This document shows, piece after piece, positions 20,290 to 31,098 of a stretch of DNA of 64,000 bases. The DNA lies in assembly GCF_001870515.1 (NCBI RefSeq), contig NZ_MDGT01000003.1, positions 326,151-390,150 on the forward strand. Direction: 5' to 3'. Both the position numbers and the translations under genes were made by a program. The notes under the pieces were generated by a model. It searched no databases, had not been told where the DNA came from, and saw nothing but the letters and a program-made list of their open reading frames with translations. The stretch is from Idiomarina sp. MD25a (GTDB lineage Bacteria > Pseudomonadota > Gammaproteobacteria > Enterobacterales > Alteromonadaceae). How positions within the stretch are numbered: the first letter of the stretch is position 1; each line of letters starts with the position of its first letter.

Positions 20290-21733
20290 TTTACTCCCGC
20301 CATTGCCGATTCCTGTTCCCCGTGTTGAGGTCAGTGGCATTAAATTGGATAGCCGACAAGTCGCCAACGGCGACTTATTTGTCGCTGTGCCTGGGTATGT
20401 CACCGATGGTCGCGATTACATTGGCAAGGCCGTCACCGCAGGCGCTCGTGCAATTTTGGCTGAGGGGCCTAGTTTACGAAGTGAAACTACAAATGGCGTG
20501 GTATGCCTCTATATGCCGGGTGTTAAAGAGCAGCTATCGGAAATTGCCGGGCGCTTTTTTAATCACCCATCGAAAAAGGCAACAGTGGTAGGTGTTACTG
20601 GGACCAATGGCAAAACGTCGGTAACACACCTTGCGGCTCAGTTAGCAGAAAAGCTGGGTTACAGGGCAGCCGTTATTGGTACTACGGGAAGCGGTCTGAT
20701 TGGGCAACTATTGCCCGAGAAGCATACGACACCGGATGCGGTTACCGTGCAACAGCGTTTGTCGACGTTAGTCGCCGAGGGTGCTGATTTTATCGCCATG
20801 GAAGTCTCATCGCATGCATTGGTCCAGCGTCGTGTCGAGGCTTTGCATTTTGAAGCGGCAGTAGCAACGAATATCAGTCGTGATCATTTGGATTACCACG
20901 GCAGCATGACCCATTACGTGGATGCTAAACGTCGCTTATTTGAAGACTTTGAACTGAACCATCGCATTATCAATATCGATGACAGCTATTTAGCAGGTTG
21001 GCTCGATGGTACAGCAGACGTGCTGTCAATCTCACTGCTAGGCAACGAGCGAGCGCAAATCCAAGTCAGTGAGTTAGCCTTTGCAGAGCATGGCACGACT
21101 TTTACGCTCAGTTACCAGGGACGTTCCGCTCAATTTACCACACCGCTGCTGGGTCGCTTCAATGTCTATAACGTGGTCAGCGCGGTCGCAATTATGCTAG
21201 CACAACAGCAGTCATTAGCGGCTATCGCCGAGCATTGCCGGGCCTTAGTGCCGGTGCCTGGTCGTATGGAAGCGTTTCAAGCAGGCGACTCTCCTTTAGT
21301 TGTCGTCGATTACGCGCATACACCTGATGCGTTGCAGCAAGTTTTGCAAGCTTTGCGTTTACATTGCAAGGGTAAGTTGTGGTGTGTATTTGGTTGTGGG
21401 GGCGATCGCGATCGCGGTAAACGACCGCAAATGGGTCAAGTAGCGGCAGAATATGCTGATCGTGTCGTAGTGACCGATGACAATCCGCGTACTGAGGCGC
21501 CGCAACAAATTATTGCTGACATCATGGCAGGTATTGCTGATAAACGTAAGGTGCATAGTATGGAAGGTCGTCGCCAAGCGGTACTCGATACTATCGAGCG
21601 TGCAGCCAAAGATGACGTGGTATTGCTCGCAGGCAAAGGTCACGAGGACTACCAAGTCATTGGTCGAGAGCGTATTGATTATAACGAGCGTCAGATCGTG
21701 CAGGACTGGATAAGCGGGGTGAGCCATGATTGA
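20276..21733 (+). CDS. murE: MurE, UDP-MurNAc-tripeptide synthetase (meso-diaminopimelate adding)
   Basis: Mur ligase of 485 residues that adds meso-diaminopimelate to UDP-MurNAc-L-Ala-D-Glu. The ATP loop is G-T-N-G-K-T-S. The D-N-P-R motif near residue 402-405 is the known determinant for meso-DAP rather than lysine. ATG at 20276 is chosen over GTG at 20270 because AGGAGG at 20265-20270 has correct spacing only for the ATG and overlaps the GTG itself. It overlaps murF by 8 bases. Confidence 0.97.
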   Translation: MQLRDLLPPLPIPVPRVEVSGIKLDSRQVANGDLFVAVPGYVTDGRDYIGKAVTAGARAILAEGPSLRSETTNGVVCLYMPGVKEQLSEIAGRFFNHPSKKATVVGVTGTNGKTSVTHLAAQLAEKLGYRAAVIGTTGSGLIGQLLPEKHTTPDAVTVQQRLSTLVAEGADFIAMEVSSHALVQRRVEALHFEAAVATNISRDHLDYHGSMTHYVDAKRRLFEDFELNHRIINIDDSYLAGWLDGTADVLSISLLGNERAQIQVSELAFAEHGTTFTLSYQGRSAQFTTPLLGRFNVYNVVSAVAIMLAQQQSLAAIAEHCRALVPVPGRMEAFQAGDSPLVVVDYAHTPDALQQVLQALRLHCKGKLWCVFGCGGDRDRGKRPQMGQVAAEYADRVVVTDDNPRTEAPQQIIADIMAGIADKRKVHSMEGRRQAVLDTIERAAKDDVVLLAGKGHEDYQVIGRERIDYNERQIVQDWISGVSHD

Positions 21734-23138
21734 TGTATCTTTAGAATGGGTCGCTAGCGCCGTGCATGGTGAGCTTCACGGTGTCAAGGACAAGCAACGG
21801 GTGATCAAACAGGTGAGCACAGATACGCGTGCACCGCTAGAGTCGGCATTGTTTATTGCCCTCAAAGGAGACCAGTTTGATGCGCACGATTTTATTCCAC
21901 AAGCGCTGGAAAAAGGTGCCGCGGCTATCGTCACCCAACAGCCGCTTGCTGACGATATTCCTCATATCTTAGTTGAGGACACGCGTTATGCGTTAGGCCA
22001 ATTAGGCGCTGCGGTAAAAGCTGAAGTGGCACCAAAAACCATAGCAATCACTGGAAGTAACGGAAAAACCACGGTTAAAGAGATGCTGGCAGCAATTATT
22101 GGACAACACCATAAGGTGCTAGCTACCGCTGGTAATTTTAACAACGATATTGGCGTGCCCTTAACTCTGTTGCGGTTAGAGGCTCAGCACCAATATGCAG
22201 TTATTGAACTCGGCGCTAATCACACCGGCGAGATAGCCTATACCACCTCATTAACGCGCCCTGACGTTGCTATTTTAAACAATGTGAGTGCGGCACACGT
22301 CGAGGGTTTTGGTTCGGTACAGGGTGTCGCCAAAGCAAAAACTGAAATTTTCCAAGGTTTACCAGACAGTGGGCTTGCTATCACACCGTATGAGAGTGAG
22401 TACTTACCCTGTTGGCAGAAAGTCCGTTCTGGCAAGCGTCTGCAAACGTTCGGCTTGAGCGAGCAAGCTGATGTTAGAGCGAGTGAGATCGAGCTGAATA
22501 GCTTGGGGCAACCCACATTTAAGTTGAGCATTAATGACCAAAGTTGGACCGTTGCTTTGCAGCTGAGTGGATTACATAACGTGAAGAACGCGCTAGCAGC
22601 CAGTGCTGCTGCGCTTGAAATAGGCATGTCCGCTGATGAAATTATCGCTGGGTTGGCAGCATTATCACCTGTTAAAGGGCGACTCACGCCAATTCAATTA
22701 TCCAACAACTTAACTGTCATCGACGATACTTACAATGCGAGTGTAGCCTCAACCAAGGCGGCACTCGATCTGTTGGGCAGTTATCAAGGCACAACCATCA
22801 TGGTACTGGGTGATATGGCCGAGCTAGGTGCGGAGGCGCGTGCTTATCACGAAGAAATAGGTGAACACGCGATTCATGCAGGTATCGGTAAGTTCTTTAC
22901 TTTAGGTGTGTTGAGCCAAAGTGCCAGTGAAGTATTCAATGGACGGGGGGGTAAACACTTCTCATCCATTGATGGACTTGTGAATGAAGTTTTACAAACC
23001 ATTACACAACAATCGATAAATGATCGCGTCACAGTGTTGGTCAAAGGATCACGCTCGTCGCATATGGAGCGTGTCGTTAACGCGTTACAAGAACACTACA
23101 AAAACGCAGAATTACAGGGAGATCAACACGCATGTTAG
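21726..23138 (+). CDS. murF: MurF, UDP-MurNAc-pentapeptide synthetase
   Basis: Mur ligase of 470 residues that adds D-Ala-D-Ala to the UDP-MurNAc-tripeptide in the cytoplasm. The ATP loop G-S-N-G-K-T-T-V-K is at about residues 112-120, and the MurF-type block G-D-M-A-E-L-G lies near 362-368. It overlaps murE and mraY by several bases. Confidence 0.96.
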   Translation: MIDVSLEWVASAVHGELHGVKDKQRVIKQVSTDTRAPLESALFIALKGDQFDAHDFIPQALEKGAAAIVTQQPLADDIPHILVEDTRYALGQLGAAVKAEVAPKTIAITGSNGKTTVKEMLAAIIGQHHKVLATAGNFNNDIGVPLTLLRLEAQHQYAVIELGANHTGEIAYTTSLTRPDVAILNNVSAAHVEGFGSVQGVAKAKTEIFQGLPDSGLAITPYESEYLPCWQKVRSGKRLQTFGLSEQADVRASEIELNSLGQPTFKLSINDQSWTVALQLSGLHNVKNALAASAAALEIGMSADEIIAGLAALSPVKGRLTPIQLSNNLTVIDDTYNASVASTKAALDLLGSYQGTTIMVLGDMAELGAEARAYHEEIGEHAIHAGIGKFFTLGVLSQSASEVFNGRGGKHFSSIDGLVNEVLQTITQQSINDRVTVLVKGSRSSHMERVVNALQEHYKNAELQGDQHAC

Positions 23139-24214
23139 TTTGGTTGGCTGAGTATCTGACTCAGTTTGAAAGCGGGTTTAACGTTTTTTCTTACCTTACT
23201 CTGAGGGCTATTCTCAGCGTACTGAGCGCGCTCATGCTCTCGGTTTGGTTAGGGCCGTGGCTGATACGTCGCCTACAACGTTTACAAATCGGCCAAACAG
23301 TGCGCGATGACGGACCAGAAAGTCACCTCAGTAAATCAGGGACGCCGACCATGGGCGGTGTACTGATTTTGGCCGCGATTGTGGCGTCGTCGTTACTGTG
23401 GGCCAACCTTGAAAATAAATACGTGCTCGTAACGCTATTTGTCGTTGTTGGTTTCGGTATTATTGGGTTTGTTGATGACTATCGCAAAGTCATCCGCAAA
23501 GATCCGAAAGGATTGATCGCCAAGTGGAAGTACTTTTGGCAATCGGTAATTGCCAGTTGTGCCATTGGGTTTCTTTATTGGAGCAGCCAACTGTCGGCCG
23601 AGACGGCATTGTTGGTTCCGTTCTTCAAAGAAGTCATGCCTCAACTGGGGCTGCTATATCTATTTTTAGGCTACTTCGTCATTGTCGGCACTAGTAATGC
23701 TGTGAATCTTACCGATGGCCTTGATGGTTTGGCCATCATGCCCACGGTTATGGTTGCTGGCGCCTTGGGTGTATTTGCCTACGTGTCAGGTAACGTCAAT
23801 TTTGCCGAATACCTGCAAATCCCTTATTTACCGTTATCGGGCGAATTACTCGTGGTATGCGCTGCCATCGTTGGCGCTGGACTCGGCTTTTTATGGTTTA
23901 ACACCTACCCCGCCATGGTATTTATGGGCGATGTCGGCTCATTGGCGCTCGGCGCAACGCTCGGAGTTATCGCCATTTTAGTCAGACAAGAACTGGTACT
24001 ATTTATAATGGGCGGCGTGTTTGTCATGGAAACCTTATCGGTCATGCTACAGGTCGGTTCATATAAGCTACGTGGCAAACGTGTCTTCCGCATGGCACCT
24101 ATTCATCACCATTATGAGTTAAAAGGATGGCCTGAGCCACGCGTTATTGTGCGTTTCTGGATTCTCTCTTTGATGTTTGTACTTATTGGTCTAGCAACAC
24201 TGAAGTTAAGGTAA
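23132..24214 (+). CDS. mraY: MraY, phospho-MurNAc-pentapeptide translocase
   Basis: Polytopic membrane enzyme of 360 residues that makes lipid I from UDP-MurNAc-pentapeptide and undecaprenyl phosphate. About ten membrane helices are apparent. Conserved blocks are G-T-P-T-M-G-G near residues 70-76, V-D-D-Y near 114-117, N-L-T-D-G-L-D-G-L near 191-199 and the cytoplasmic P-I-H-H-H-Y-E near 324-330. Confidence 0.97.
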   Translation: MLVWLAEYLTQFESGFNVFSYLTLRAILSVLSALMLSVWLGPWLIRRLQRLQIGQTVRDDGPESHLSKSGTPTMGGVLILAAIVASSLLWANLENKYVLVTLFVVVGFGIIGFVDDYRKVIRKDPKGLIAKWKYFWQSVIASCAIGFLYWSSQLSAETALLVPFFKEVMPQLGLLYLFLGYFVIVGTSNAVNLTDGLDGLAIMPTVMVAGALGVFAYVSGNVNFAEYLQIPYLPLSGELLVVCAAIVGAGLGFLWFNTYPAMVFMGDVGSLALGATLGVIAILVRQELVLFIMGGVFVMETLSVMLQVGSYKLRGKRVFRMAPIHHHYELKGWPEPRVIVRFWILSLMFVLIGLATLKLR

Positions 24215-24224
24215 CTAACGGGTT

Positions 24225-25592
24225 ATGGAACAGCGAATTCATTGGCAAAAACTAGACACTGTTGTGATACTCGGCCTTGGGCAGTCGGGCCGCTCGGTAG
24301 TGCGCTTTTTGGTCGGTGAAAACAGCCCGTTACATGCTGATTGTGAGATCCACACGTGTGATAGCCGCGAACAGCCGCCGGGCCTTGACGAGGTGAAGCA
24401 GTTGCTTGGCGAAGAACGAGTGACTACGGGTGGCTGGCAGCTTGAAGATTTACTTGCGGCCGATCTTATTGTTGTAAGCCCAGGCTTAGACACGCGCGAC
24501 GCGAAGATTCAGATGGCGCGTGATGCCGGCGTTCCGATTATCGGGGACGTTGAGATTTTTGCACAACTTAATCAACGACCCGTTGTGGCAGTAACGGGAT
24601 CAAACGGCAAATCGACCGTGACTACGTTAGTAGAACAAATGGGCCAATATCACGGCCATCGCTGGGTTGCGGCAGGTAATATTGGTGTCGCCGTGTTGGA
24701 TGCACTGCAACAGGACGCCGATGCCTATGTGTTAGAGCTTTCGAGCTTTCAACTTGAGACTACGCGCAGTCTCAAGCTTGCGGGTGCTGCGTTATTAAAT
24801 GTCAGCGCTGACCACCTTGATCGTTATGATTCTGAACAAGCCTATTTTGAGGCTAAATTAAATATCTTTAACCATGCGGCAGTGAGCGTCCTAAACCGTC
24901 AGGATTCGCAGCATTGGCCCAGTAAAGTGCCTCAGTCATTAGTTACCGTTGGCACCGATGAAAGCGCTAATGGTTACGGGCTTATCAAAAATCCTGAAGG
25001 TATCGCCATCACTCGGCACGGAAAACCGTTAGCAAGTGCTCATCAGTTTTCGCTAGCGGGAACTCACAACCTAGTTAACATCCAAGCCGCACTTGCGTTA
25101 GCCGAAACCCTCGGGCTGACACCCAAGCAGGGTGTGCAAGCTATCGAGCAGTTCAGTGGTTTACCGCACCGATGTCAGGTTGTTTATGAAGCCAATGGTA
25201 TACGCTGGGTTGATGACTCAAAAGCAACCAATATCGGCGCCACAGAAGCGGCAATCAATGGCTTACGCCCGATGATTAAAGGACGCCTGATCCTGATCGC
25301 GGGTGGCGATGGTAAAGGCGCTCAGTTTTCTCAGTTACTGCCGGTATTGAGTCGTGTCGATGTCTTGCTGACCATCGGTCGCGATGGCAAAAAAATCGGT
25401 GAGTTACGTAAAGGGGCGCGTTACTGTGAACAGCTATCTGAGGCGGTGAGAACAGCGCAGCAAATCGCTGAGCCTGAAGACTGGGTGGTTTTATCCCCAG
25501 CGTGCGCTAGCCTTGATCAATTTAGCAATTTTGTAGAGCGCGGTAAGGCGTTCCAACAGCATATAGCGAGGTTATATGAGCGCAGCGCGTGA
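24225..25592 (+). CDS. murD: MurD, UDP-MurNAc-L-alanine:D-glutamate ligase
   Basis: Mur ligase of 455 residues adding D-Glu to UDP-MurNAc-L-Ala. An N-terminal Rossmann-like nucleotide site (I-L-G-L-G-Q-S-G) precedes the ATP loop G-S-N-G-K-S-T. A later D-D-S-K-A-T-N block is characteristic of MurD. Its start has only a weak Shine-Dalgarno sequence 10 bases after mraY. It overlaps ftsW by 17 bases. Confidence 0.96.
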   Translation: MEQRIHWQKLDTVVILGLGQSGRSVVRFLVGENSPLHADCEIHTCDSREQPPGLDEVKQLLGEERVTTGGWQLEDLLAADLIVVSPGLDTRDAKIQMARDAGVPIIGDVEIFAQLNQRPVVAVTGSNGKSTVTTLVEQMGQYHGHRWVAAGNIGVAVLDALQQDADAYVLELSSFQLETTRSLKLAGAALLNVSADHLDRYDSEQAYFEAKLNIFNHAAVSVLNRQDSQHWPSKVPQSLVTVGTDESANGYGLIKNPEGIAITRHGKPLASAHQFSLAGTHNLVNIQAALALAETLGLTPKQGVQAIEQFSGLPHRCQVVYEANGIRWVDDSKATNIGATEAAINGLRPMIKGRLILIAGGDGKGAQFSQLLPVLSRVDVLLTIGRDGKKIGELRKGARYCEQLSEAVRTAQQIAEPEDWVVLSPACASLDQFSNFVERGKAFQQHIARLYERSA

Positions 25593-26802
25593 GCAACAGT
25601 TGCAACTCAATATGACCGAGCGCGGGAAGCACTTGGGTGTTGCGCTGTGGGCGTGGTTGCGACCTGCAGCATCGCAGTGCCTTTATGATCGCACCTTGTT
25701 TACGCTCGCCATCACGCTGCTGGTGTTCGGTTTTGTGATGGTCACATCGGCTTCCTTACCAACCGCGGATAAGCTCACCGGGCAGCCGTTCTATTTTGCC
25801 ATTCGTCACACCATCTATGTCTGTGCGGGACTGGTTGTTTTGCTAGTCAGCCTTGCAGTACCCACCCAACTTTGGCAAAAGCACAGCGGTAAGCTGTTGC
25901 TAATCGGCTTGGCGCTGCTGTTAGTTGTATTGGTGGTCGGTCACTCGGTGAACGGGGCACAACGTTGGATTAAAGTAGGACCCATCACTATACAAGTGGC
26001 GGAATTAGCGAAATTATTCTTTTATATCTACATGGCGAGTTATCTTGATCGTCGTGAGGTCGAATTGCGTGAAGCGACCAAAGGGTTTATTAAGCCAATG
26101 GCTTTGCTGTTTTTAGCGTCTGTTTTGCTACTCATGCAGCCGGACTTTGGTACTGTCGCTGTCCTGTCAGCGACGACAATTGCCATGCTGTTTTTGGCTG
26201 GCGCTAAATTATGGCAGTTCTTCAGTGTCTTTATCACCTGTGTATTGGCGCTGATTCTCCTCATTGTTATCGAGCCCTACCGGATGCAACGTCTGTTGAC
26301 TTTTTTGGAGCCTGAGAAAGATCCCTTTGGGGCCGGCTATCAACTAATGCAATCACTGATCGCATTTGGTCAGGGTCACCTGTCCGGTGTTGGTTTAGGT
26401 AATAGTATTCAAAAATTACAATACTTACCTGAGGCGCATACTGACTTTATTATGTCGGTTGTTGCAGAGGAACTCGGCTTCTTAGGTGTAATGGCGGTGA
26501 TTGCGCTGGTATTGATGATGGTCGTGCGGGCGCTGATTATTGGTCGTCGCTGTTTAATGGTGCAAAAACGTTACGGTGGCTACCTCGCTTACGGTATTGG
26601 CGTGTGGTTCAGTATTCAAGCGTTTGTGAATATCGGTGTGGCTTCCGGCGCGCTGCCGACCAAAGGCTTGACCTTACCGCTGGTGAGTTACGGCGGCACT
26701 AGTTTGTTAGTTTCGAGTTTAGCCGTCGGGCTATTACTTCGAATCGATCATGAACGACGTATGACTGGCCGGAAAGTAACGCCGCGCGGAGGTGCCGAAT
26801 GA
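25576..26802 (+). CDS. ftsW: FtsW, SEDS-family septal peptidoglycan polymerase
   Basis: Integral membrane glycosyltransferase of 408 residues that polymerises lipid II at the septum together with FtsI. About ten hydrophobic segments are present. The SEDS signatures include G-A-Q-R-W-I near residue 128, Q-P-D-F-G-T near 189 and P-L-V-S-Y-G-G-T-S near 371. The start used has GAGG a few bases upstream. The stop overlaps murG as ATGA. Confidence 0.95.
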   Translation: MSAAREQQLQLNMTERGKHLGVALWAWLRPAASQCLYDRTLFTLAITLLVFGFVMVTSASLPTADKLTGQPFYFAIRHTIYVCAGLVVLLVSLAVPTQLWQKHSGKLLLIGLALLLVVLVVGHSVNGAQRWIKVGPITIQVAELAKLFFYIYMASYLDRREVELREATKGFIKPMALLFLASVLLLMQPDFGTVAVLSATTIAMLFLAGAKLWQFFSVFITCVLALILLIVIEPYRMQRLLTFLEPEKDPFGAGYQLMQSLIAFGQGHLSGVGLGNSIQKLQYLPEAHTDFIMSVVAEELGFLGVMAVIALVLMMVVRALIIGRRCLMVQKRYGGYLAYGIGVWFSIQAFVNIGVASGALPTKGLTLPLVSYGGTSLLVSSLAVGLLLRIDHERRMTGRKVTPRGGAE

Positions 26803-27938
26803 GTCGCATCCTAATCGCAGCGGCAGGTACCGGTGGGCACGTGTTTCCAGCATTGGCAGTCGCCCAGGAATTGCGCGCAGAAGGCCACCAAGTTGAGTGG
26901 GTGGGCACGCAAGAGCAACGTATCGAGGCGAAAGTCGTACCGCAACACGACATTCCTTTACACCGTATTGCCATGACTGGGCTGCGCGGTCATGGTGTAA
27001 AACGGCTGCTAACCATGCCGAAAACGTTACTCTCTGCATGGCGCCAGGTTCGTAAACTATTTCAGACATTTCAGCCGGACTTAGTGCTAACGTTCGGTGG
27101 TTACGTGTGTGCACCTGTCGGCTGGGTAGCGCATCAACGCGGTGTTCCTTTGTTAACTCATGAACAGAATGCTGTTCCCGGTATGACAACTTTGTTGTTG
27201 GCGCGATGGGCCCAATTAGTGTTGCTCGGTTTACCACTGGATAAGTCACGACCTAAGAGCCAGCGTCTTATGCGACAAAGCAACGTATACCGTGTTGGTA
27301 ATCCATTGCGTCAAGAAATTATTGCAGCGGCAGACGCCCGTCCTGCGGAGTCACACCACGATTCAATCAACCTACTGATCGTAGGGGGGAGCCTAGGTGC
27401 ACGCGTATTTAATCAAACGCTGCCCGAAGCGCTGGCGCGGATAAATGGAACTGTGAACGTGACCCATCAAGTAGGCGCTGGCAACAAGGTTGCCGCAGAG
27501 CAAAGTTATCAAGCGGTCACGTTGAAAGACAAACAGGTTCAAGTGGTCGAGTTTATTGATGACATGGCGAGTGCTTATGCCGCCGCTGACATTATTATTA
27601 GTCGTGCTGGCGCATTGTCGGTGTCAGAAATTTGCGGCGTTGGGCGCGCTGCTGTGTTTGTTCCTCTGCCTCATGCTGTTGATGACCATCAGACCGCGAA
27701 TGCGCGAGCGGTGGCTGAGGCGGGTGGCGCAGTAGTGATAGCGCAAAGTGACTTTACCGCTGATGGCCTTGCAAAGTCCTTGCAAAGTTTATTGCAAGCG
27801 CCTTCGCAACTGTGGAAAATGGCGAGCTTTTCACGCTCGGTTGGTGAATTGCAAGCAACAGACCATATTGTCCAGCTATGTCGCCAGATTCTGGCGGGCG
27901 AATCCCACCCGCAACCCGCAGTAGAGAGAACGTTATGA
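26799..27938 (+). CDS. murG: MurG, lipid II synthase (GlcNAc transferase)
   Basis: Peripheral membrane glycosyltransferase of 379 residues that adds GlcNAc to lipid I. The N-terminal glycine-rich loop [10 protein letters not shown] and the second loop V-G-G-S-L-G-A-R are both present, as is [10 protein letters not shown]-terminal [10 protein letters not shown] block matches the UDP-GlcNAc site. It overlaps its neighbours by 4 bases on each side. Confidence 0.97.
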   Translation: MSRILIAAAGTGGHVFPALAVAQELRAEGHQVEWVGTQEQRIEAKVVPQHDIPLHRIAMTGLRGHGVKRLLTMPKTLLSAWRQVRKLFQTFQPDLVLTFGGYVCAPVGWVAHQRGVPLLTHEQNAVPGMTTLLLARWAQLVLLGLPLDKSRPKSQRLMRQSNVYRVGNPLRQEIIAAADARPAESHHDSINLLIVGGSLGARVFNQTLPEALARINGTVNVTHQVGAGNKVAAEQSYQAVTLKDKQVQVVEFIDDMASAYAAADIIISRAGALSVSEICGVGRAAVFVPLPHAVDDHQTANARAVAEAGGAVVIAQSDFTADGLAKSLQSLLQAPSQLWKMASFSRSVGELQATDHIVQLCRQILAGESHPQPAVERTL

Positions 27939-29404
27939 GCCAAACGACACAACAACCCTTTACCATTGTGAATGTCCCCGAAATGCGTCGTGTCAAGCGT
28001 ATCCATTTTATAGGTATCGGTGGCGCAGGGATGGCGGGTATTGCCGAAGTTTTATTAAATCAGGGCTATTGTGTTGTCGGTTCAGATGTTGCAGATAATG
28101 CCAACACACGACGGCTACAAGCCATTGGCGCTGAACTTTTTATCGGTCATCAAGCTGGCAATGTTGATGGTGCTGATGTAGTGGTCGTCAGCAGCGCGAT
28201 AAAAGCGGATAACGTTGAGCTCGAAGCGGCGCAACAGCATCGAATTCCAATCGTACGGCGCGCCGAAATGCTCGCGGAATTAATGCGTTTTAGACATGGT
28301 ATCGCAGTAGCGGGCACGCATGGTAAAACAACCACCACCTCATTGGTTGCGAGCATCTTCGCACAAGCGGAGCGTGACCCAACCTTTGTCATTGGCGGTC
28401 TGCTCAATTCAGCAGGCAGTAATGCGCGGCTTGGCTCCAGCAAATACCTGATTGCCGAAGCCGATGAAAGTGATGCGTCGTTTTTACACTTACAGCCGAT
28501 GGTCGCTGTGGTGACTAATATCGAGGCAGACCACATGGATACCTACGGTGGTGATTTCAATCGCCTCCTTGATACCTATGTCGACTTCCTCCACAACTTA
28601 CCGTTTTATGGTCTTGCGGTGATGTGTATTGATGACCAAGCGGTGCGTGACCTGATTCCGCGTGTCGGTCGTCAAGCCGTAACGTATGGCTTTAGCGAAG
28701 ATGCCGACGTACGCGCGGTGGATTACCATCAGCATATGGGGCAAAGCCATTTTAAAGTGTTGCGAGAAGGGCGCGAACCATTAAGCGTCTCGCTTAATCT
28801 GCCTGGTCGCCACAACGTGCTTAATGCATTGGCTGCGGTCGCTGTGGCATCCGACGAGGGCATCGAAGACGACGCTATCCAAACTGCGTTAAACAGGTTT
28901 GAAGGTATCGGCCGACGCTTTGAGTATCATGGTGAATGTCGCGTAGCCGAATGGCCGGCACACACTTCTGAGGGCGTGATGGTGGTCGACGACTACGGGC
29001 ACCACCCATCGGAAGTCGATGCCACGATAAAAGCGGCACGACAAGGTTGGCCGGATAAACGCTTGGTGATGGCGTTTCAGCCCCATCGGTACTCACGTAC
29101 ACGCGATCTTTACGAAGACTTTGTTAACGTGTTATCGCAAGTCGATACGCTCTTGTTGTTAGAAGTGTATGGTGCTGGAGAAGCCCCTATTGCAGGTGCC
29201 GACAGTCGTTCTCTGTGTCGCTCTATTCGCCAACGAGGACAAATCGACCCGATTTATGTTGCCGATGCAGATGCTTTGGTGGATATCATTGGCGATGTAT
29301 TACAGCCCGGCGACTTACTACTGACTCAAGGTGCCGGCAACGTAGGTCAGTTAGCTAAACGACTGACCCAGGATGTCTTTGATTGCAATAAGGAGGCAGT
29401 GTGA
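27935..29404 (+). CDS. murC: MurC, UDP-MurNAc:L-alanine ligase
   Basis: Mur ligase of 489 residues adding L-Ala to UDP-MurNAc. It shows the N-terminal dinucleotide-like loop F-I-G-I-G-G-A-G-M, the ATP loop G-T-H-G-K-T-T-T and the D-D-Y-G-H-H-P block typical of MurC. ATG at 27935 overlaps the murG stop (ATGA) and gives the family N-terminus; an in-frame ATG at 27878 would add 19 unrelated residues inside murG. Confidence 0.97.
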   Translation: MSQTTQQPFTIVNVPEMRRVKRIHFIGIGGAGMAGIAEVLLNQGYCVVGSDVADNANTRRLQAIGAELFIGHQAGNVDGADVVVVSSAIKADNVELEAAQQHRIPIVRRAEMLAELMRFRHGIAVAGTHGKTTTTSLVASIFAQAERDPTFVIGGLLNSAGSNARLGSSKYLIAEADESDASFLHLQPMVAVVTNIEADHMDTYGGDFNRLLDTYVDFLHNLPFYGLAVMCIDDQAVRDLIPRVGRQAVTYGFSEDADVRAVDYHQHMGQSHFKVLREGREPLSVSLNLPGRHNVLNALAAVAVASDEGIEDDAIQTALNRFEGIGRRFEYHGECRVAEWPAHTSEGVMVVDDYGHHPSEVDATIKAARQGWPDKRLVMAFQPHRYSRTRDLYEDFVNVLSQVDTLLLLEVYGAGEAPIAGADSRSLCRSIRQRGQIDPIYVADADALVDIIGDVLQPGDLLLTQGAGNVGQLAKRLTQDVFDCNKEAV

Positions 29405-30327
29405 AGTCATCTGCCTTTGGAAAAGTGGCTGTCATGATGGGCGGCTCTTCAGCGGAACGCGAGGTCTCACTTAAATCGGGGCAAGCGGTATTGAATGCGC
29501 TATGTGCACAACAAATCGATGCATTTTCGTTTGATCCTGCTGAACGGCCATTGACTGACCTGCTTGACCTCGGCGTCGATCGCGCCTTTGTCGTGTTACA
29601 TGGTCGCGGTGGTGAGGATGGTGCAATGCAGGGCGCATTGCAGACCCTGGGTGTGCCTTACACCGGCAGTTCAGTGTTGGGTTGTGCGTTATCGATGGAT
29701 AAAGTGCGCACTAAACAGATTTGGCAGAGTATGCAACTACCTGTTGCGCCCTCAATTGTCATTCGCGTGGGTCATGCGCAGTGGGATGCTGCGCAAATAC
29801 TGAAGCAGCTTGGCGGCAAAGTGATTGTGAAGCCTGCGTTAGAAGGCTCATCAATTGGCATGAGCGTGGCAGCCGAAGCCAGCGAGTTAGATACGGCGAT
29901 TCGTGAAGCATTGCAGTACAACAGTGATGTGTTGGTGGAGCGCTGGATTAACGGTAATGAATATACGGTGGCATTATTAAACGGCGAAGCATTGCCTGTC
30001 ATTCGCTTACAAACGCCGCACCAGTTTTATGATTTCTCCGCTAAGTATCAAGCCAACGATACGCAGTATCATTGTCCGGCCGGGTTATCGGATGACGATG
30101 AACAGAGCCTACGCCAGCTGGCACTTGCTGCGTTTGCAGCAGTCGATGGCAAGGGTTGGGGGCGCATTGATGCGATGCGGGATGAACAAGGTCAATGGTT
30201 TTTGTTAGAGGCGAACGCTGTACCCGGAATGACTGAGAAGAGTTTAGTCCCGATGGCAGCTAAGCAACGTGGACTGTCATTTGAACAATTGGTTTGGAAT
30301 ATTCTGGCACAGACGCTGGAGCAGTAA
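29401..30327 (+). CDS. ddlB: DdlB, D-alanine:D-alanine ligase
   Basis: ATP-grasp ligase of 308 residues that makes the D-Ala-D-Ala dipeptide used by MurF. Motifs include [12 protein letters not shown] near residue 13, H-G-R-G-G-E-D-G near 64 and [10 protein letters not shown] near 270. Starts at GTG 29401, which overlaps the murC stop (GTGA) and is preceded by AAGGAGG. Confidence 0.96.
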   Translation: MKSSAFGKVAVMMGGSSAEREVSLKSGQAVLNALCAQQIDAFSFDPAERPLTDLLDLGVDRAFVVLHGRGGEDGAMQGALQTLGVPYTGSSVLGCALSMDKVRTKQIWQSMQLPVAPSIVIRVGHAQWDAAQILKQLGGKVIVKPALEGSSIGMSVAAEASELDTAIREALQYNSDVLVERWINGNEYTVALLNGEALPVIRLQTPHQFYDFSAKYQANDTQYHCPAGLSDDDEQSLRQLALAAFAAVDGKGWGRIDAMRDEQGQWFLLEANAVPGMTEKSLVPMAAKQRGLSFEQLVWNILAQTLEQ

Positions 30328-31092
30328 ATGAGCCGAAAGTCCAAGTTACCGCCCATAGCGCAGTGGAACTTTTGGTTAGGGGTGGTGGTTTGCATCATCA
30401 CCGTGGGCGGCTTTGTATTTGGCACGTGGTATTTAATGGACGTGCTTGAAGATGAGCAACAAGTACCGTTAGCACGGTTCAATGTGCAAGGTGAACTGTT
30501 GCAGACTGACGTTACAGCGATAAGACAAGCGATTCTGGCGGAGCCGTTAGGCAGCTTTTTTACCGCGGATGTCGATAAAATTAGAGCACGTATTGAGGCG
30601 TTGCCTTGGGTTAAGCAGGCTTCACTGCGCAAAGTATGGCCCGACAGGCTCTCGGTTCACGTTACCGAGCAAAAGCCGTTGGCACGCTGGAATGGCGATC
30701 GATTGCTGAATGCAGAGGGAGAGGTGTTTAGCGCTGATCTCAATGAAAGCAAGCTAAAGCAGCCGTTGCCTCAGCTATTTGGTCCTGAGCGAGAAGTTGA
30801 ACAGACGTTGACAGCGTATCGTGATTTACAGGGGTTACTAGCGTTAAACGATCTCGGTATTTCGGCGCTACGACTGACTGATAGATTCTCGGTGAGCTTG
30901 GTATTGAAGTCGGGTATTGAACTAAAACTAGGACGCGAAGCGACCGCTGAACGGGTGAAACGATTTATCGATTTATTACCAAAAATTAAATCGCACCCAA
31001 ATAACGAAAAGCAGCGCATCGAAGTCGTTGATTTGCGGTATGATACGGGGGTTGCCGTGAGTTGGCAGCCAAAAGAAGCCAAAGAGAGTTAA
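30328..31092 (+). CDS. ftsQ: FtsQ, division protein with POTRA domain
   Basis: Bitopic division protein of 254 residues with one membrane helix (about residues 15-37), a POTRA domain (about 47-118) containing the L-P-W-V-K-Q-A-S-L-R-K-V-W-P block, and a beta domain. It links early and late divisome proteins within FtsQLB. The ATG follows the ddlB stop with no gap, suggesting coupled translation. Confidence 0.95.
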   Translation: MSRKSKLPPIAQWNFWLGVVVCIITVGGFVFGTWYLMDVLEDEQQVPLARFNVQGELLQTDVTAIRQAILAEPLGSFFTADVDKIRARIEALPWVKQASLRKVWPDRLSVHVTEQKPLARWNGDRLLNAEGEVFSADLNESKLKQPLPQLFGPEREVEQTLTAYRDLQGLLALNDLGISALRLTDRFSVSLVLKSGIELKLGREATAERVKRFIDLLPKIKSHPNNEKQRIEVVDLRYDTGVAVSWQPKEAKES

Positions 31093-31098
31093 ACGAGT